From: Haloarcula mannanilytica
GTDB lineage: Archaea > Halobacteriota > Halobacteria > Halobacteriales > Haloarculaceae
Assembly (NCBI RefSeq): GCF_005406125.1
Contig: NZ_BIXZ01000006.1
Location: 1-64,000 of the forward strand
Length of the DNA stretch: 64,000 bases
Reading direction: 5' to 3'
The position numbers and the translations under genes are program-made. Of the stretch, positions 8,744 to 18,872 are shown piece by piece. The notes under the pieces were generated by a model. That model was given only the letters and a program-made list of their open reading frames with translations, searched no databases and was not told the origin of the DNA. Numbering within the stretch: the first letter of the stretch is position 1; every line of letters starts with the position of its first letter.

Positions 8744-10597
8744 ATGATGCTATCAATAGATCATGGAAAATTACTGGTCGGGTGCGTTGTTGGATTGCTA
8801 GTCCTCGGTGGGGCCACGCTTGGGCTCGGAATCGGTGGGTTCGCTACTGAGCAGGCAGGGTCCAACGTCACTGACAGCGGCGCCGAATTAGAAATCGGTA
8901 CTGTGAATGCTCCAACCGAAGTCCGCCCCGATGAACCGCTACAAGTACAACTTCGAATCACCAACACGGGGAAGAGGACAGCAACCAAGCAAGTAGCATT
9001 ACGACTGAACAGGAACGGAGATACCCAGGCTCAAGAGACGGTCGGGGCAAAACAGGTCGAACTTTCGGCGACCGAATCCACCAACGTGACATTGATCGCG
9101 GGGGCCGACCACATACGCTCCGGGGAATACACGTTTGCAGTTGCAGTCGGCGAATCGTCATCACCGGAGACGACTGGAAACGTGCGTGTTCTCACACCAC
9201 CGACGTTCTCACTCGATGACACAACTGAGAACGCTACCGTCGTTCGCGGAACAAACAGCATGATCAGTGCAAACCTGACTAACGTCGGTGCGTATCGCGG
9301 AGTCAGGACCGTTGAGATCGCTGTTGACTCCGATCGAAACGGCCAGTACCCCGACAATGAAACCCTACACGAGAGCACCCTCTCGCTTGCCGGCGGCCAA
9401 AGCCAGGAGGTCACTGCCACAGTTAATACCACGAACCTGGAACCCGGGCAGTATCAGTACAGTATCGCCACGGCAAACACCACAACGAATGGAACACTAC
9501 GTGTCCAACAACCGGCGACGATACAGGTGGTGAATACGAGCCATCGAGTCACTGTCACAAACGGAGAGCCGGCAAACGTCTCAGGAGTCATCCGGAACGT
9601 CGGTGATGTGAACGGCACCGATACTGTCACGCTGTGGAGCAATTCGACGAACACCACCTACTCGCGTACCGTTTCCCTCGGTGCCAACGAAACCAAAACG
9701 GTGTCAGTTGGTGTGAACACGACGAACCTGAGCCGTGGTACATACAACTACTCGCTCGGAACTACTGACGACAGAGGGACTGTCCCGGTGAGAGTACAGG
9801 ATACCCAGTTCGAGGTGTCTGAGCTGAAAGGACCAAATGTCCTGTACCTCAGAGACACCGCTGTGTTCTCCGCAGAAGTGACCAATACTGGTGATATCAA
9901 TGGGACCCAAACGATCCAGCACCGCATCGATAGCGATGGCGACGACCGACCGGAGGCCTACGGAGTCGAGAGGAATATAACGCTTGCCCCCAACGAATCG
10001 ACCCGCGTTCGGTTCGAGGTCGAATACACGCTGGCTGATTCGACGGAGTATCCCGTCGAACCACTGCGCCTCCAGACGTACGTCTACGGTATTTATTCAC
10101 GGGACTCGCGCGCGACGACGGCCATGTCGGTTAAACCACCTTGGGTTAAATACGACGATAGCGGCTCCAGTGCCGGCGGGAGCACCACCGTCTCCAACGG
10201 TGATCGCGCGTCACTCGATGAAATAACCCAGGACAAGTACGGCCTCTATTACGACGAGGTGAGCAGCGAGACGAAACGTCAGGTCGAAGAGATTCACGAG
10301 CGTCAACCGTTTGCTGACGGGCTTGTCGCTGCCGAAGTGCGGACGCGTGAGGAAATCGCCCGCCAAGACTACGGGGCCGATGTCAAGCCCGGAGAAAACT
10401 TCGATTTCACTGGCCTCAACATTGCGGTCCAACAGAAGGTCGAAGCGGACTTCGATGCACAGTTCCAGACCCAATCCGGTGACCGGATCGAGTCCTGGGA
10501 CGAACTCGCGCGGGACACGTACGGAACTTCCTACGACAATCTCACTTCCAGTCGTCAAGCGGATATCAGGACGACGTATCAAGACCAATTCGAATAG
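8744..10597 (+). CDS. CARDB-repeat surface protein with a C-terminal three-repeat domain
   Basis: A 617-residue secreted protein. Residues 1-35 form a signal-like hydrophobic segment (LLVGCVVGLLVLGGATLG). From about 50 to 470 there are four beta-sandwich units of CARDB/COG1361 type, each with a VTNTGDxNGTxTV-like phrase and many N-x-S/T glycosylation sequons. The last 130 residues contain three related units with the pattern E-I/L-A-R-x-x-YG near the start and Q-x-x-V/I-x-x-x-Y/F-x-x-QF near the end. No C-terminal anchor is present, so it may be released or held by the N-terminal segment. The ATG at 8744 sits directly before the hydrophobic run; an ATG at 8720 is possible. It lies just before the glycan island. 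Confidence 0.8.
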   Translation: MMLSIDHGKLLVGCVVGLLVLGGATLGLGIGGFATEQAGSNVTDSGAELEIGTVNAPTEVRPDEPLQVQLRITNTGKRTATKQVALRLNRNGDTQAQETVGAKQVELSATESTNVTLIAGADHIRSGEYTFAVAVGESSSPETTGNVRVLTPPTFSLDDTTENATVVRGTNSMISANLTNVGAYRGVRTVEIAVDSDRNGQYPDNETLHESTLSLAGGQSQEVTATVNTTNLEPGQYQYSIATANTTTNGTLRVQQPATIQVVNTSHRVTVTNGEPANVSGVIRNVGDVNGTDTVTLWSNSTNTTYSRTVSLGANETKTVSVGVNTTNLSRGTYNYSLGTTDDRGTVPVRVQDTQFEVSELKGPNVLYLRDTAVFSAEVTNTGDINGTQTIQHRIDSDGDDRPEAYGVERNITLAPNESTRVRFEVEYTLADSTEYPVEPLRLQTYVYGIYSRDSRATTAMSVKPPWVKYDDSGSSAGGSTTVSNGDRASLDEITQDKYGLYYDEVSSETKRQVEEIHERQPFADGLVAAEVRTREEIARQDYGADVKPGENFDFTGLNIAVQQKVEADFDAQFQTQSGDRIESWDELARDTYGTSYDNLTSSRQADIRTTYQDQFE

Positions 10598-10976
10598 CTC
10601 TCTGTAAAACGCGGATAACCGCATTACGTCGGCGTTTATCAGATCCGGTCTAACGCGATATTTATTATCGAACAATACGCTGTATACGACAGCTAATTCT
10701 GGAAAGTAAGGAATAACAATAGATCGATTTGTCCAACATGGGGATAGAGAGGGCCGCGTACTGATGACCGGAGCGTGGTCCTACGACCTACCATGACTAT
10801 CACTGAACCGGAGGTTGCTATTGACGAATGGGTCTGGCACGGGAGCCGGCCCGAGACGAGTAGTTGCCAGTTCGGTACCTCTATCTGCACTGTTGTAGCG
10901 CAGCTTCAACGATGGACCCGCACTGTGCAACTCACAGAAACGAAACAGCGCTGCTCAGTTTCAAGGGGGGTATAAC
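10598..10976. other. Intergenic region before the glycosyltransferase island
   Basis: About 380 bases. A frame at 10793-10975 (60 residues from ATG) ends two bases before the next gene, but its composition (Cys, Thr, Arg, Gln) is unlike its neighbours, so it is not called. The purine run AAGGGGGG just before the GTG at 10977 serves as the ribosome-binding site for the glycosyltransferase. Confidence 0.5.
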
Positions 10977-11807
10977 GTGTACAAAAGTTCGACAGTCGGC
11001 GTCGTTATCCCCGCGTACAACGAAGAGGGGTTCATCGGCGATGTCCTCGATTCACTCCCGGAATTCGTCGACCAGGTGTTCGTTATCGACGACTGCTCGA
11101 CGGACAACACGTGGGCCGAAATCAAGGAGTACGTCGACGCAGAAGCTCACCAAGCCAGTGGAACCGTTGCTGGCACAGACCAGATGATGATTGCCGATGG
11201 GGCTGGGGAGGCGGTTCCCGAAAGCCAGCGGTTCCTCGATAGGCGAATCGTTCCGGTACGTCACCAGACCAACGGGGGTCGCGGAGCCGCCGTCCAAACC
11301 GGGTACGAACTGGCTCTGATGAGTGATATGGACGTGATTGCGGTCCTTGACGGTGACGGACAGATGGACCCGGACATTCTGGATCGGATACTCGACCCAG
11401 TCGTCGACGGGGATGCGGATTACGCGAAAGGCAACCGCTTGATATCCCGAAGCCACTGTGGACAGATGTCCAACTGGCGGCTGTTCGGCAACGTCGTCCT
11501 TACGATACTGACGAAAATAGCCAGTGGGCACTGGAACATGCGCGATCCACAGAACGGGTACACTGCTATTTCCACGACGGCGCTCGAACAGTTATCGTTG
11601 AACGATCTGTTCGATGACTACGGCTTCCTGAACGATATCTTGATTCACCTAGACGCACACGGGATGACCATCCAAGATGTTCCGATGGAAGCACTCTACG
11701 GTGACGAGTCAAGCGGTATCCGGTATGGCTCGTTCATCCCACAGCTCTCTATGCTGCTGCTCAGCGGGTTTTTCTGGCGGCTTCAGCGGAAATATTTCCC
11801 GGCTTGA
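10977..11807 (+). CDS. Family 2 glycosyltransferase (dolichyl-phosphate sugar synthase-like)
   Basis: A 276-residue GT2 enzyme with GT-A fold motifs: VVIPAYNEEGFIGDVLDSL at the N-terminus, VIDDCSTDNT, NGGRGAAVQTGYELA, the metal-binding LDGDGQMDP (DxD) and a C-terminal hydrophobic stretch (LSMLLLSGFFWRL). The layout resembles dolichol-phosphate mannose/glucose synthases and AglD/AglJ-like enzymes that charge or extend lipid-linked glycans on the cytoplasmic face. An insertion of about 30 residues between the second and third motifs (the GTVAGTDQ region) is unusual. Initiation is at a GTG preceded by a strong purine-rich site. It opens the polysaccharide island; donor and acceptor cannot be read from sequence. 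Confidence 0.88.
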   Translation: MYKSSTVGVVIPAYNEEGFIGDVLDSLPEFVDQVFVIDDCSTDNTWAEIKEYVDAEAHQASGTVAGTDQMMIADGAGEAVPESQRFLDRRIVPVRHQTNGGRGAAVQTGYELALMSDMDVIAVLDGDGQMDPDILDRILDPVVDGDADYAKGNRLISRSHCGQMSNWRLFGNVVLTILTKIASGHWNMRDPQNGYTAISTTALEQLSLNDLFDDYGFLNDILIHLDAHGMTIQDVPMEALYGDESSGIRYGSFIPQLSMLLLSGFFWRLQRKYFPA

Positions 11808-11966
11808 GTAATTTCGAGCCACCGCGTTCCGGAGATGTGCTACCCGATACTTCTCTTGCCGGCAAACGGGTCCTGGGCTGTTCAGTCCGTGTGGATCGGG
11901 ACACAGGCGATGGGGAGACAGATTATGCTGTTGCTACTTATGCGTCTGGAGTAGTGAGTTCCCGTC

Positions 11967-12905
11967 ATGGGTCGGTGGTCAGATACGTTGACAGCGGTTT
12001 CAGATTTAGTTGGTATTGTTGTACTCACAGCGATTGCACTTGCTGCGACTATCTCACCCCTTGACGGACTGTTGCTTGCTGCCGTTGCGATCCCGTTTCT
12101 CCTGTTTGTGCCGGGCTATGCGCTCATTGCTGCCTTGTTCCCGGACCGGGAGTCAACGTACCAGCAGCACCGACTTATCGGTTTAGAGCGGATCTTGTAC
12201 GCTGTGGTCGCGAGTATCTGCTTGGCGGTTATAGTCGGGGTGAACTTGGATTTCACCGGCTGGCCGATCCGACCGGTCCCGGTTATCTCGGTCCTCGCTG
12301 CGGTGACACTTCTGTCGACGTTCGTCGCTCTCTATCGCCGGTTCACCTCGGATTCGGCGGCGACTAAAACAGCGGTGCAGTTCAATACAGGTTCGAACAG
12401 TACGTCACAGTCGAGTGGCGGCGGCGTACAGCTAGTCTCAATCGTTGTCGCAGTGGCTATCCTGATTACCCTGGCCAGTGTGACCTTCGTCGCTGCACAG
12501 CCCCAACGTGGGGAAGCATACACCGAATTTGGACTGTTGATCGAGAACAACGGGACGTTGCAAGCGGACGGCTATCCCGAGGAGATGACGCTTGGTGAGT
12601 CGAGTGAGCTGTACTTCACTGTCACAAACCGTGAGCAGCAACAGACAAACTACATCGTCGTTGTCCAACTCACGCGAACAGCACCTACGGGAGATGTGCT
12701 CGAAAAAGCGCGCCTCGACACGTACACTAATACAACCGATCCCGGTGAAACGTGGCGACAAAGTCACACCGTCACTCCAGTTCTCGAAGGGGAACGGCTA
12801 CGGCTAACGTATCTCCTGTACCGGGACGGCGTCCCTGCGCAACCGACGGTCGACAATGCCTACCGGGAGATCCACATCTGGGTGGATGTACTCCAGCGCA
12901 ACTGA
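11967..12905 (+). CDS. DUF1616 membrane protein
   Basis: A 312-residue membrane protein. The N-terminal half has four hydrophobic segments with the DUF1616 hallmark LLAAVAIPFLLFVPGYALIAALFP (about residues 36-59, shown in part), then another TM near 155-175, followed by an extracellular-type beta-rich domain containing SELYFTVTNREQQQTNYIVV that resembles a CARDB-like sandwich. DUF1616 proteins are frequent in archaeal glycan and surface-protein loci, but their biochemical role is not known. It converges with the GT4 gene on the other strand. Confidence 0.85.
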   Translation: MGRWSDTLTAVSDLVGIVVLTAIALAATISPLDGLLLAAVAIPFLLFVPGYALIAALFPDRESTYQQHRLIGLERILYAVVASICLAVIVGVNLDFTGWPIRPVPVISVLAAVTLLSTFVALYRRFTSDSAATKTAVQFNTGSNSTSQSSGGGVQLVSIVVAVAILITLASVTFVAAQPQRGEAYTEFGLLIENNGTLQADGYPEEMTLGESSELYFTVTNREQQQTNYIVVVQLTRTAPTGDVLEKARLDTYTNTTDPGETWRQSHTVTPVLEGERLRLTYLLYRDGVPAQPTVDNAYREIHIWVDVLQRN

Positions 12906-12930
12906 GAATAGGATTCTCCGTTCGTCGCCC

Positions 12931-14100
12931 TCAAAATGCGGCCGGTGATTCGGGGCTGGTCTCGACTGATTCTCTGGTGGCGGGCTCGACGTACTGGCGA
13001 ACGAACGCCTCGTACTCGTCAATCACGGCATCGGGTGCGAAATCGTTTGCCCGCTCGATGAGTCGGTCCGCGGGCAACGGGGAGTCCAGTGTTGCTTCGA
13101 TTGCCTCCGCAAGTGCTGTATCGTCTCCAACGGGTGTCAGACGACCGTAAGTGCCGTTGTCGAGTATCTCTGCGGGGCCGCTCGGACAGTCCGTGGAGAC
13201 AACCTGACAGCCACAGGCGAGTGCCTCGATGAGAACCGTCGGGAGCCCCTCGTGGATCGATGACATCGCGAGGACGGACGCGCCGCCCATGTATCCGTAT
13301 GGGTTATCGACGAATCCAGGAAACGACACCACATCTTCGATATCTAACTCAGCCGCTACCGCTTCGAGTTCCGCTCGTTTTGACCCCTTCCCGACAAGTA
13401 TCGCTCTCGTCTGTGGCCGGTTCTCGTGTAGTTGCGCGAAGGCTCGGAGGAACGAACTGAAGTTCTTTGCCCGTTCAAGCCGTCCGACGCCCAAGATCAC
13501 CTCGTACTCCGGGGAGTCGAGCCACCGGTGGTCGACAGCCTCACGAGCCTGTTGCTGGACTTCACGCACCGGAACAGGGTTGTGCAAGACCGAGACTTTC
13601 TCCCGGTCGACGCCGACGTTCTCGACCACGCTCTCTGCAACCCCCTCCGAGACAGCGACGAACTGATCGGCCTGGCCTGCCAGCCGCCGCTGCAGCAGCT
13701 GCACGAACTTCTCCTTTGGCTCTTCCTGCATGCCGAGTGTATTGTGTATCGTCCCGATCGATACGGTCTCGGACCTCGCCACCAGCTGTGAGACCAGATA
13801 GATCCCGTTGGCGTAGGTCATCTGTGAGAACAGGATGGCCGGTGACCGTGCCGAGAGATATCGCGAGAGACACGGAACGCTCGCTCCGATTCCCAGAACC
13901 GGGATCTTCGTCGTGTCTAGGTCGACGACCGTTACCCGCTCGTCAACTTCCGCTCGAAACGCCCCATCGTTGAACGATACTACCAGATCCACCTCGTATC
14001 CCCGTTTGGCAAGTCCGTTCGCGACGGAAACCGTCACACGTTCTGCCCCGCCGACGGTCAGTGACGGTAGATAGAAGGCTATCGGCCCAGTCTTTCCCAT
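12931..14100 (-). CDS. Family 4 glycosyltransferase
   Basis: A 389-residue GT-B enzyme. The N-terminal domain has PSLTVGGAERVTVSVANGL (acceptor side); the C-terminal domain has VILGVGRLERAKNFSSFLRA and the nucleotide-sugar motif E-x7-E in SSIHEGLPTVLIEALACG. This is the retaining GT4 signature. It would transfer a hexose or similar residue from an NDP-sugar onto the growing lipid-linked glycan in the cytoplasm. It is the only gene on the minus strand between 11 and 22 kb, divergent from the GT4 at 14446. Confidence 0.9.
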   Translation of the reverse strand: MGKTGPIAFYLPSLTVGGAERVTVSVANGLAKRGYEVDLVVSFNDGAFRAEVDERVTVVDLDTTKIPVLGIGASVPCLSRYLSARSPAILFSQMTYANGIYLVSQLVARSETVSIGTIHNTLGMQEEPKEKFVQLLQRRLAGQADQFVAVSEGVAESVVENVGVDREKVSVLHNPVPVREVQQQAREAVDHRWLDSPEYEVILGVGRLERAKNFSSFLRAFAQLHENRPQTRAILVGKGSKRAELEAVAAELDIEDVVSFPGFVDNPYGYMGGASVLAMSSIHEGLPTVLIEALACGCQVVSTDCPSGPAEILDNGTYGRLTPVGDDTALAEAIEATLDSPLPADRLIERANDFAPDAVIDEYEAFVRQYVEPATRESVETSPESPAAF

Positions 14101-14445
14101 TACTGAGATACAGTGTGTGGGGGTGTTTGTTTATGCTGTCCCTACGACAGTCCAGAGACAACGCTACAATAGGGCTCTGAAACAGCATCTCGTGCCCATT
14201 CTCCGATAGATCCGGTAGAGTCCTCCTGTCCGTACAGCTGGCGTAACCGCTGTAAGCGGTCGGAAGTGCGGTCATAAATTCAGCAGTTTGACAACGATAC
14301 AGCCGCATCTAACACACCTGAAACCCCTGGAATTTGCCTTTGGCTGAACTCAATCAAGTGAAAATATTTTGTGGCGTAGAAAGCCGTTACTCGGAAAATC
14401 TGATTATTAACTAAACCTGTCTCTGCATAAGTCTGGGGTGAACAA
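14101..14445. promoter_or_regulatory. Divergent intergenic region between two GT4 genes
   Basis: The 345 bases between the divergent glycosyltransferase genes hold no plausible gene. The AT-rich part 14360-14420 probably contains the plus-strand promoter, and GGGGTGA at 14435-14441 is a good Shine-Dalgarno sequence a few bases before the ATG at 14446. No strong operator was found. Confidence 0.5.
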
Positions 14446-15645
14446 ATGCGTATTCTTCGGGTGGCTCAGGATATCTTCCCTGAAACGGTCGGTGGTGCAC
14501 CGTACCACATACACGCTCTCAGTCGCGACCAGGCCGCGCGCGGTCACGACGTAACTGTCTTGACCGTTTCGGGCGAGGTGGACCAGCGTGAGACCGTCGA
14601 ACGTGACGGATACACGCTTATCCGCCAACCGCCGAGGGCTGAGATCCTGGGCAATCAACTCTTCACGAACACGATCGGGACGCTCCGAAACAATGCGGAC
14701 TACGATGTCGTTCACGCACACTCCCACCTGTTTTTCTCATCGAACGTGGCCGCGGCCTACTGTCGACTGGAGGATATTCCCCTTGCCGTGACCTGCCACG
14801 GTTTGAACTCCCAACGTGGGCCGTTCTGGTTCTCGCGCGCGCACCTGCGAACACTGGGGAAGTGGACGTACGACTCGGCCGACGTGACGTTCTGTTACAC
14901 GGACATTGAGCGGTCGAAACTCCGAAACCTGGGAGTCGACGCGGACATCGCAGTCGTAAACAACGGTATCGATACTGACCGATTCTCTCCATCGGGGCCA
15001 AAACACGAGGGGATCGATGCAACCCCCGGTCCCGCAATCGCTTTCGTCGGTCGGCTCGTGGACGGCAAACGCCCACAGGACGCGTTGGCGGCGTTTGCTG
15101 AAATCCGAGATAGATGCCCGGACGCACAGCTTTTCTTCTGTGGCGACGGTCCGATGCGTGACAGTCTGGAGAACACTGTCACTGAAACGGGGCTGGATGA
15201 TGCCGTCACCTTCCTCGGACGTGTCCCTTACAGTGAGATGCCGACAGTGTTCAGAGCGGCTGACCTGTTCGTTTTGCCCAGTCGGACCGAGGGATTCCCG
15301 CGAACGGTCTTGGAAGCCCTGTCGTGTGAGACACCGGTCGTTGCCAGCAACCTCGAACAGACTTCGAAAATCGTCGAACAGACCGGTGCAACCGTCGAGG
15401 TCGGTGACATCGAGGGGCTTGCGACGGCCGTCGCCGATCTGATTGAAGACGAGCAACTCCTGTCCGATCTCGGAAACCACGGACGCCGGATCGTCACAAC
15501 ACGCTACGATTGGGAAGACACTGTTCGGGAAACGACGAACGTACTGGGACAGGTCGCTGCCATCAGTGAGCCAGCGACGACAGAACGCGAGGACCCGTCC
15601 CGTCCTCAGATTCCATTGACACGAGACGATCTGGAGTCCAAGTAA
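14446..15645 (+). CDS. Family 4 glycosyltransferase
   Basis: A 399-residue GT-B enzyme with an N-terminal Rossmann start (RILRVAQDIFPETVGGAPYH), then HAHSHLFFSSN, the VNNGIDTDRFSPSG domain linker, AFVGRLVDGKRPQDALAAFA and the E-x7-E donor motif in SRTEGFPRTVLEALSC. A short acidic/proline tail follows. It is a second GT4 of the island, with probable cytosolic action on a lipid-linked glycan. Donor specificity is unknown. A Shine-Dalgarno sequence (GGGGTGA) supports this start. Confidence 0.9.
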   Translation: MRILRVAQDIFPETVGGAPYHIHALSRDQAARGHDVTVLTVSGEVDQRETVERDGYTLIRQPPRAEILGNQLFTNTIGTLRNNADYDVVHAHSHLFFSSNVAAAYCRLEDIPLAVTCHGLNSQRGPFWFSRAHLRTLGKWTYDSADVTFCYTDIERSKLRNLGVDADIAVVNNGIDTDRFSPSGPKHEGIDATPGPAIAFVGRLVDGKRPQDALAAFAEIRDRCPDAQLFFCGDGPMRDSLENTVTETGLDDAVTFLGRVPYSEMPTVFRAADLFVLPSRTEGFPRTVLEALSCETPVVASNLEQTSKIVEQTGATVEVGDIEGLATAVADLIEDEQLLSDLGNHGRRIVTTRYDWEDTVRETTNVLGQVAAISEPATTEREDPSRPQIPLTRDDLESK

Positions 15646-15840
15646 GAAAACACTCCCGTGATGGACCTGTTCCACGTGGGTTCTGCTATCAGCGCGTCGG
15701 CCGGAACTGCTCGGGTTCTTCGGTGCAACCGAGCGTGTAGTTCCCGCGACTGGGCCGTTAGTTTCTGATTACTTAAGAATGGGACGGTGTAAGAGTGGTT
15801 CAGGAATGGGTCGACAACGGAGCAATAGTAACTAAAACAC

Positions 15841-17631
15841 ATGGGCTACGAGACAGATATTGACAGGGGGATCTTCGACACCTATCAGTTTGCAAACCGG
15901 GATCTACAGGAGTACCTGGTAATCATACTGGCAGGGTTCCTCGTTCTGGAAACCGCTGTTTTCCTCACGATACAGCCGGCAACAGGGTACGAAACATCTC
16001 TCAGTGGTGCAGTCCCACAATCGTTCTGGTACCTGTTCTACATCGTCCTCGGGGGCGGGATACTGACGCTGGTTGCCGCTGCAGCGACTGGGTCGGGATA
16101 CTGGCGGCACGGTCTCGGTCTCATCATCGCCAACTACGCGATGTACTTCTTTCTGCCGAAGGCACGCGGCTACCGGTTCTATGGACAGGGAACGGCGGAC
16201 GCGCTCCGGCACTTTGGTGATGTGAAAGGGATACTGGCGACGGGGTCGCTTCCGGGGATCTGGTACCCCGGTGAACACGTCTTGATGGCCCAGATGACGA
16301 TGCTTGGGGTTCCATTGGACGCTATTCCGTATCTGACAGCGTTGCTGTTTACAACGATACAGATCATCGGTATCGGCGTTCTCGTTAGGACCATTTCCGG
16401 ACAGTCCGGGAGCATGGCGGCAGGACTGGCAGCCGGGACGCCGCTTATCTACACGACGTTCCATCTCTCGAATCACCCGGCCATGAACTCGTTCATGATC
16501 GTGCCGGTGCTGCTGACGCTGACGGAACTGTACCGTCGGAGCAACGACAAGGAGTATTTCATCCTGTTCCTGCTCATCGGTGTCTTTGTCATCTATTTGC
16601 ACCCGATGACGACACTGTTCATGGTGGGGCTGTTACTGCTGACTGCGGTGTACTCCGGCGTGTTCAGCCGGCTCTCACTGACCCGTATCCGGACGCTCAG
16701 TCCGAGACTCGGCGTCGCATTTTTGCCACTCCTGTTTGCGTGGCTAACGAAGTTCGGTCAGACGGAACAGGCGATTATCCAGATCGTCAATTCACAGGAC
16801 GACGCGACGCCCGCAGCGAGAGAGCTACAGCAGGCCGGTTCTGTGGAGTTCTCGGCGGCGCAACTGGCCGAGAAATTCATCACACTGTATGGCACCACGG
16901 CGATATACTTCACTATCGCTGGGCTGTTCACTCTGGTGACTATCTACTGGTTCCTGTGGCGCGGCCAGCGATATGACTGGGGACTCGGAACCACGCATTT
17001 CATCGCCGGTCTCGCTATCGCGGCGACGTTCCTGCTGGGCAATCTCATCGTCAAAGGGATTATCCGAGCGAACCGCTACTCGCTGTTGTTCGCCGCTGTC
17101 GTTGTTGCACTCGCCCTCATACACAGTGCAAGCGAGAAATACTCGGGTATGACGGTTGTCCTGGCGATCCTGCTGGTGACGAGTGGCGTTTTAGCCGCGG
17201 GTGCAGCGTACGAACCGAACAATCACATGACATACGCCGAATACGACGGGACTCACTACATAGCGACCCACTACGACCAGGGAGTTCCGATCCACGCGAT
17301 GGACACCTCCCACAAGATGCAGGCGTTCGTCCTCGGCAAAGACAGCCCGAGATAATATCCGGCGGACATCAACCTCAACAACAACATCCCACAGAACCTC
17401 GGGTACTTCAGCCCAGATGTCACGGCGGCGGATACGTTCGGCCGAAGCTACGTCATGACGAAAACCCACGACACAGAGCAGCACACGGCGTCGTACTATA
17501 CGGAACAGCAACAGGAGTATCTGTTCAGATATGGCGAGGAGAGCCTCGCACGGTTCCACAATGACCCGACCGCGAACAAGGTGTACACCAACGGTGGCTT
17601 CAGTGGCTGGTCGGTCTCACCCGATAGCTGA
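15841..17631 (+). pseudogene. Multi-TM glycan polymerase/transferase-like protein interrupted by in-frame TAA
   Basis: The frame from the ATG at 15841 encodes 504 residues with about ten TM segments, ending at TAA 17353-17355. The same frame continues for 91 further sense codons with typical haloarchaeal composition and GC-rich third positions to TGA at 17629-17631 (for example NIPQNLGYFSPDVTAADT and YYTEQQQEYLFRYGEE). So the ancestral protein was about 596 residues: a membrane domain plus a C-terminal soluble tail, as in Wzy-like or GT-C-like integral enzymes of surface glycan loci. The tail includes the expected post-TM extracytoplasmic part. A single base change (for example CAA or GAA to TAA) explains the stop. 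The 504-residue product keeps all TM segments and may still function; a sequencing error is also possible. Confidence 0.8.
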
Positions 17632-17704
17632 TCCACACTGTGTATGGCGGCACATAGTGAGGCACTAACTTTACTCCGGTATCGCTAATCCCGGGACCAA
17701 GACC

Positions 17705-18661
17705 ATGTCGCAACCGCTGGTAAGTGTCGTTATTCCGACGTACAAACGACCGGACAAGCTCAGGCGCGCCACACGGAGCGTCGCCGAACAGACCTACCCC
17801 AACATCGAACTCATCGTCGTCGACGATCACTCACCACAGCCAGCCAGCGACACGCTGTCGGGCGACTCCTTCGATACTCTCGATCTCGTCTGTATTCGCC
17901 ACGAGGAAAACCGTGGCGCGAACGAGGCCCGAAACACCGGAATCCGCGAGGCCGACGGGGAGTACATCGCCCTCCTCGATGACGATGACGACTGGCGGCC
18001 GGAAAAGATCAGCAAACAGGTCGACGTGCTCCAGCGGTCCGAAGACGGCGTCGGTGTCGTCTACACCGGCTGTGAGTACGACTACGGCGCCTACACGCGC
18101 GAGGTTATATTCACCTGTGAAGGGAACGTGGCTGAAGACCTTTTCGTCGGGAAATCCTTCGGTGAGTTCTCGACGCTGATGGTCCGACGTGATGTCATCG
18201 AGGCAGCAGGGTTGCCCGACGAGCGATTCCCGAGCTGGCAGGACCGTGAGTGGCTGATTCGCCTCTCCCAACACACGGAGTTTCGGGTCATACAGGAGCT
18301 GCTGACGCGACGGCATTGCCCGGAAGACGAGGAGCGGATCAGCAACAACTACACCGAAAAACGCGACGTTTCCTTCCCGTTACTGGTGGAAAAACATCGA
18401 GACCTCGCCAGAAGCTACGGCCGCAAATACGAACGGCTGTTTCTGGCATCGCTCCTGTTCATCCTTGGACAGGACGCCCTCCGGAATCGGTTCTACAGCG
18501 ATGCCAGGAAACAACTGCTGAAGTCCGTCTACTACTATCCCTTTGACGCTGACCGGGTGATCTACGCGCTCGTGGCCCTCGGTGGCCGACTGAGCTACGA
18601 ACCAGCGCGATATCTCGCACGGACGATGCACGGTCGCTCTGACGGGACGATAACCGAATGA
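17705..18661 (+). CDS. Family 2 glycosyltransferase
   Basis: A 318-residue GT2 enzyme: SVVIPTYKRPDKLRRATRSV, IVVDDHSPQP, NRGANEARNTGIREADGEYI, the DxD region LLDDDDDW and the acceptor-side SWQDREWLIRLSQ motif. A C-terminal helical region of about 90 residues with RFYSDARKQLLKSVYYYP resembles the TPR-like tail common in haloarchaeal surface-glycan GT2 proteins. It lies between the broken membrane protein and a GT4 on the same strand, probably in one transcription unit. Substrate is unknown. Confidence 0.9.
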   Translation: MSQPLVSVVIPTYKRPDKLRRATRSVAEQTYPNIELIVVDDHSPQPASDTLSGDSFDTLDLVCIRHEENRGANEARNTGIREADGEYIALLDDDDDWRPEKISKQVDVLQRSEDGVGVVYTGCEYDYGAYTREVIFTCEGNVAEDLFVGKSFGEFSTLMVRRDVIEAAGLPDERFPSWQDREWLIRLSQHTEFRVIQELLTRRHCPEDEERISNNYTEKRDVSFPLLVEKHRDLARSYGRKYERLFLASLLFILGQDALRNRFYSDARKQLLKSVYYYPFDADRVIYALVALGGRLSYEPARYLARTMHGRSDGTITE

Positions 18662-18872
18662 CTGCCACTCTCGCTCGGATATCCAGAATGATGAATCGCC
18701 GTGCTGAAGGGCAAATATTCGGACACAGTAGGAGTTGACTTACAATGCAATTCGATACGCAGGGATTTGGCAATATGGGCAGCACTGCACCGATGGTCTG
18801 CGACCGACCCTGGAACCATGCCGTGGGGGAATTGTGTCCTGACTGTTCGACGGAGTGGATGGTGATGTTTCC

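Noticed and set aside
17353-17355. Programmed recoding (pyrrolysine or selenocysteine) at the in-frame stop
   Set aside because: The codon is TAA, which is not used for either residue, and no SECIS-like structure is evident nearby.
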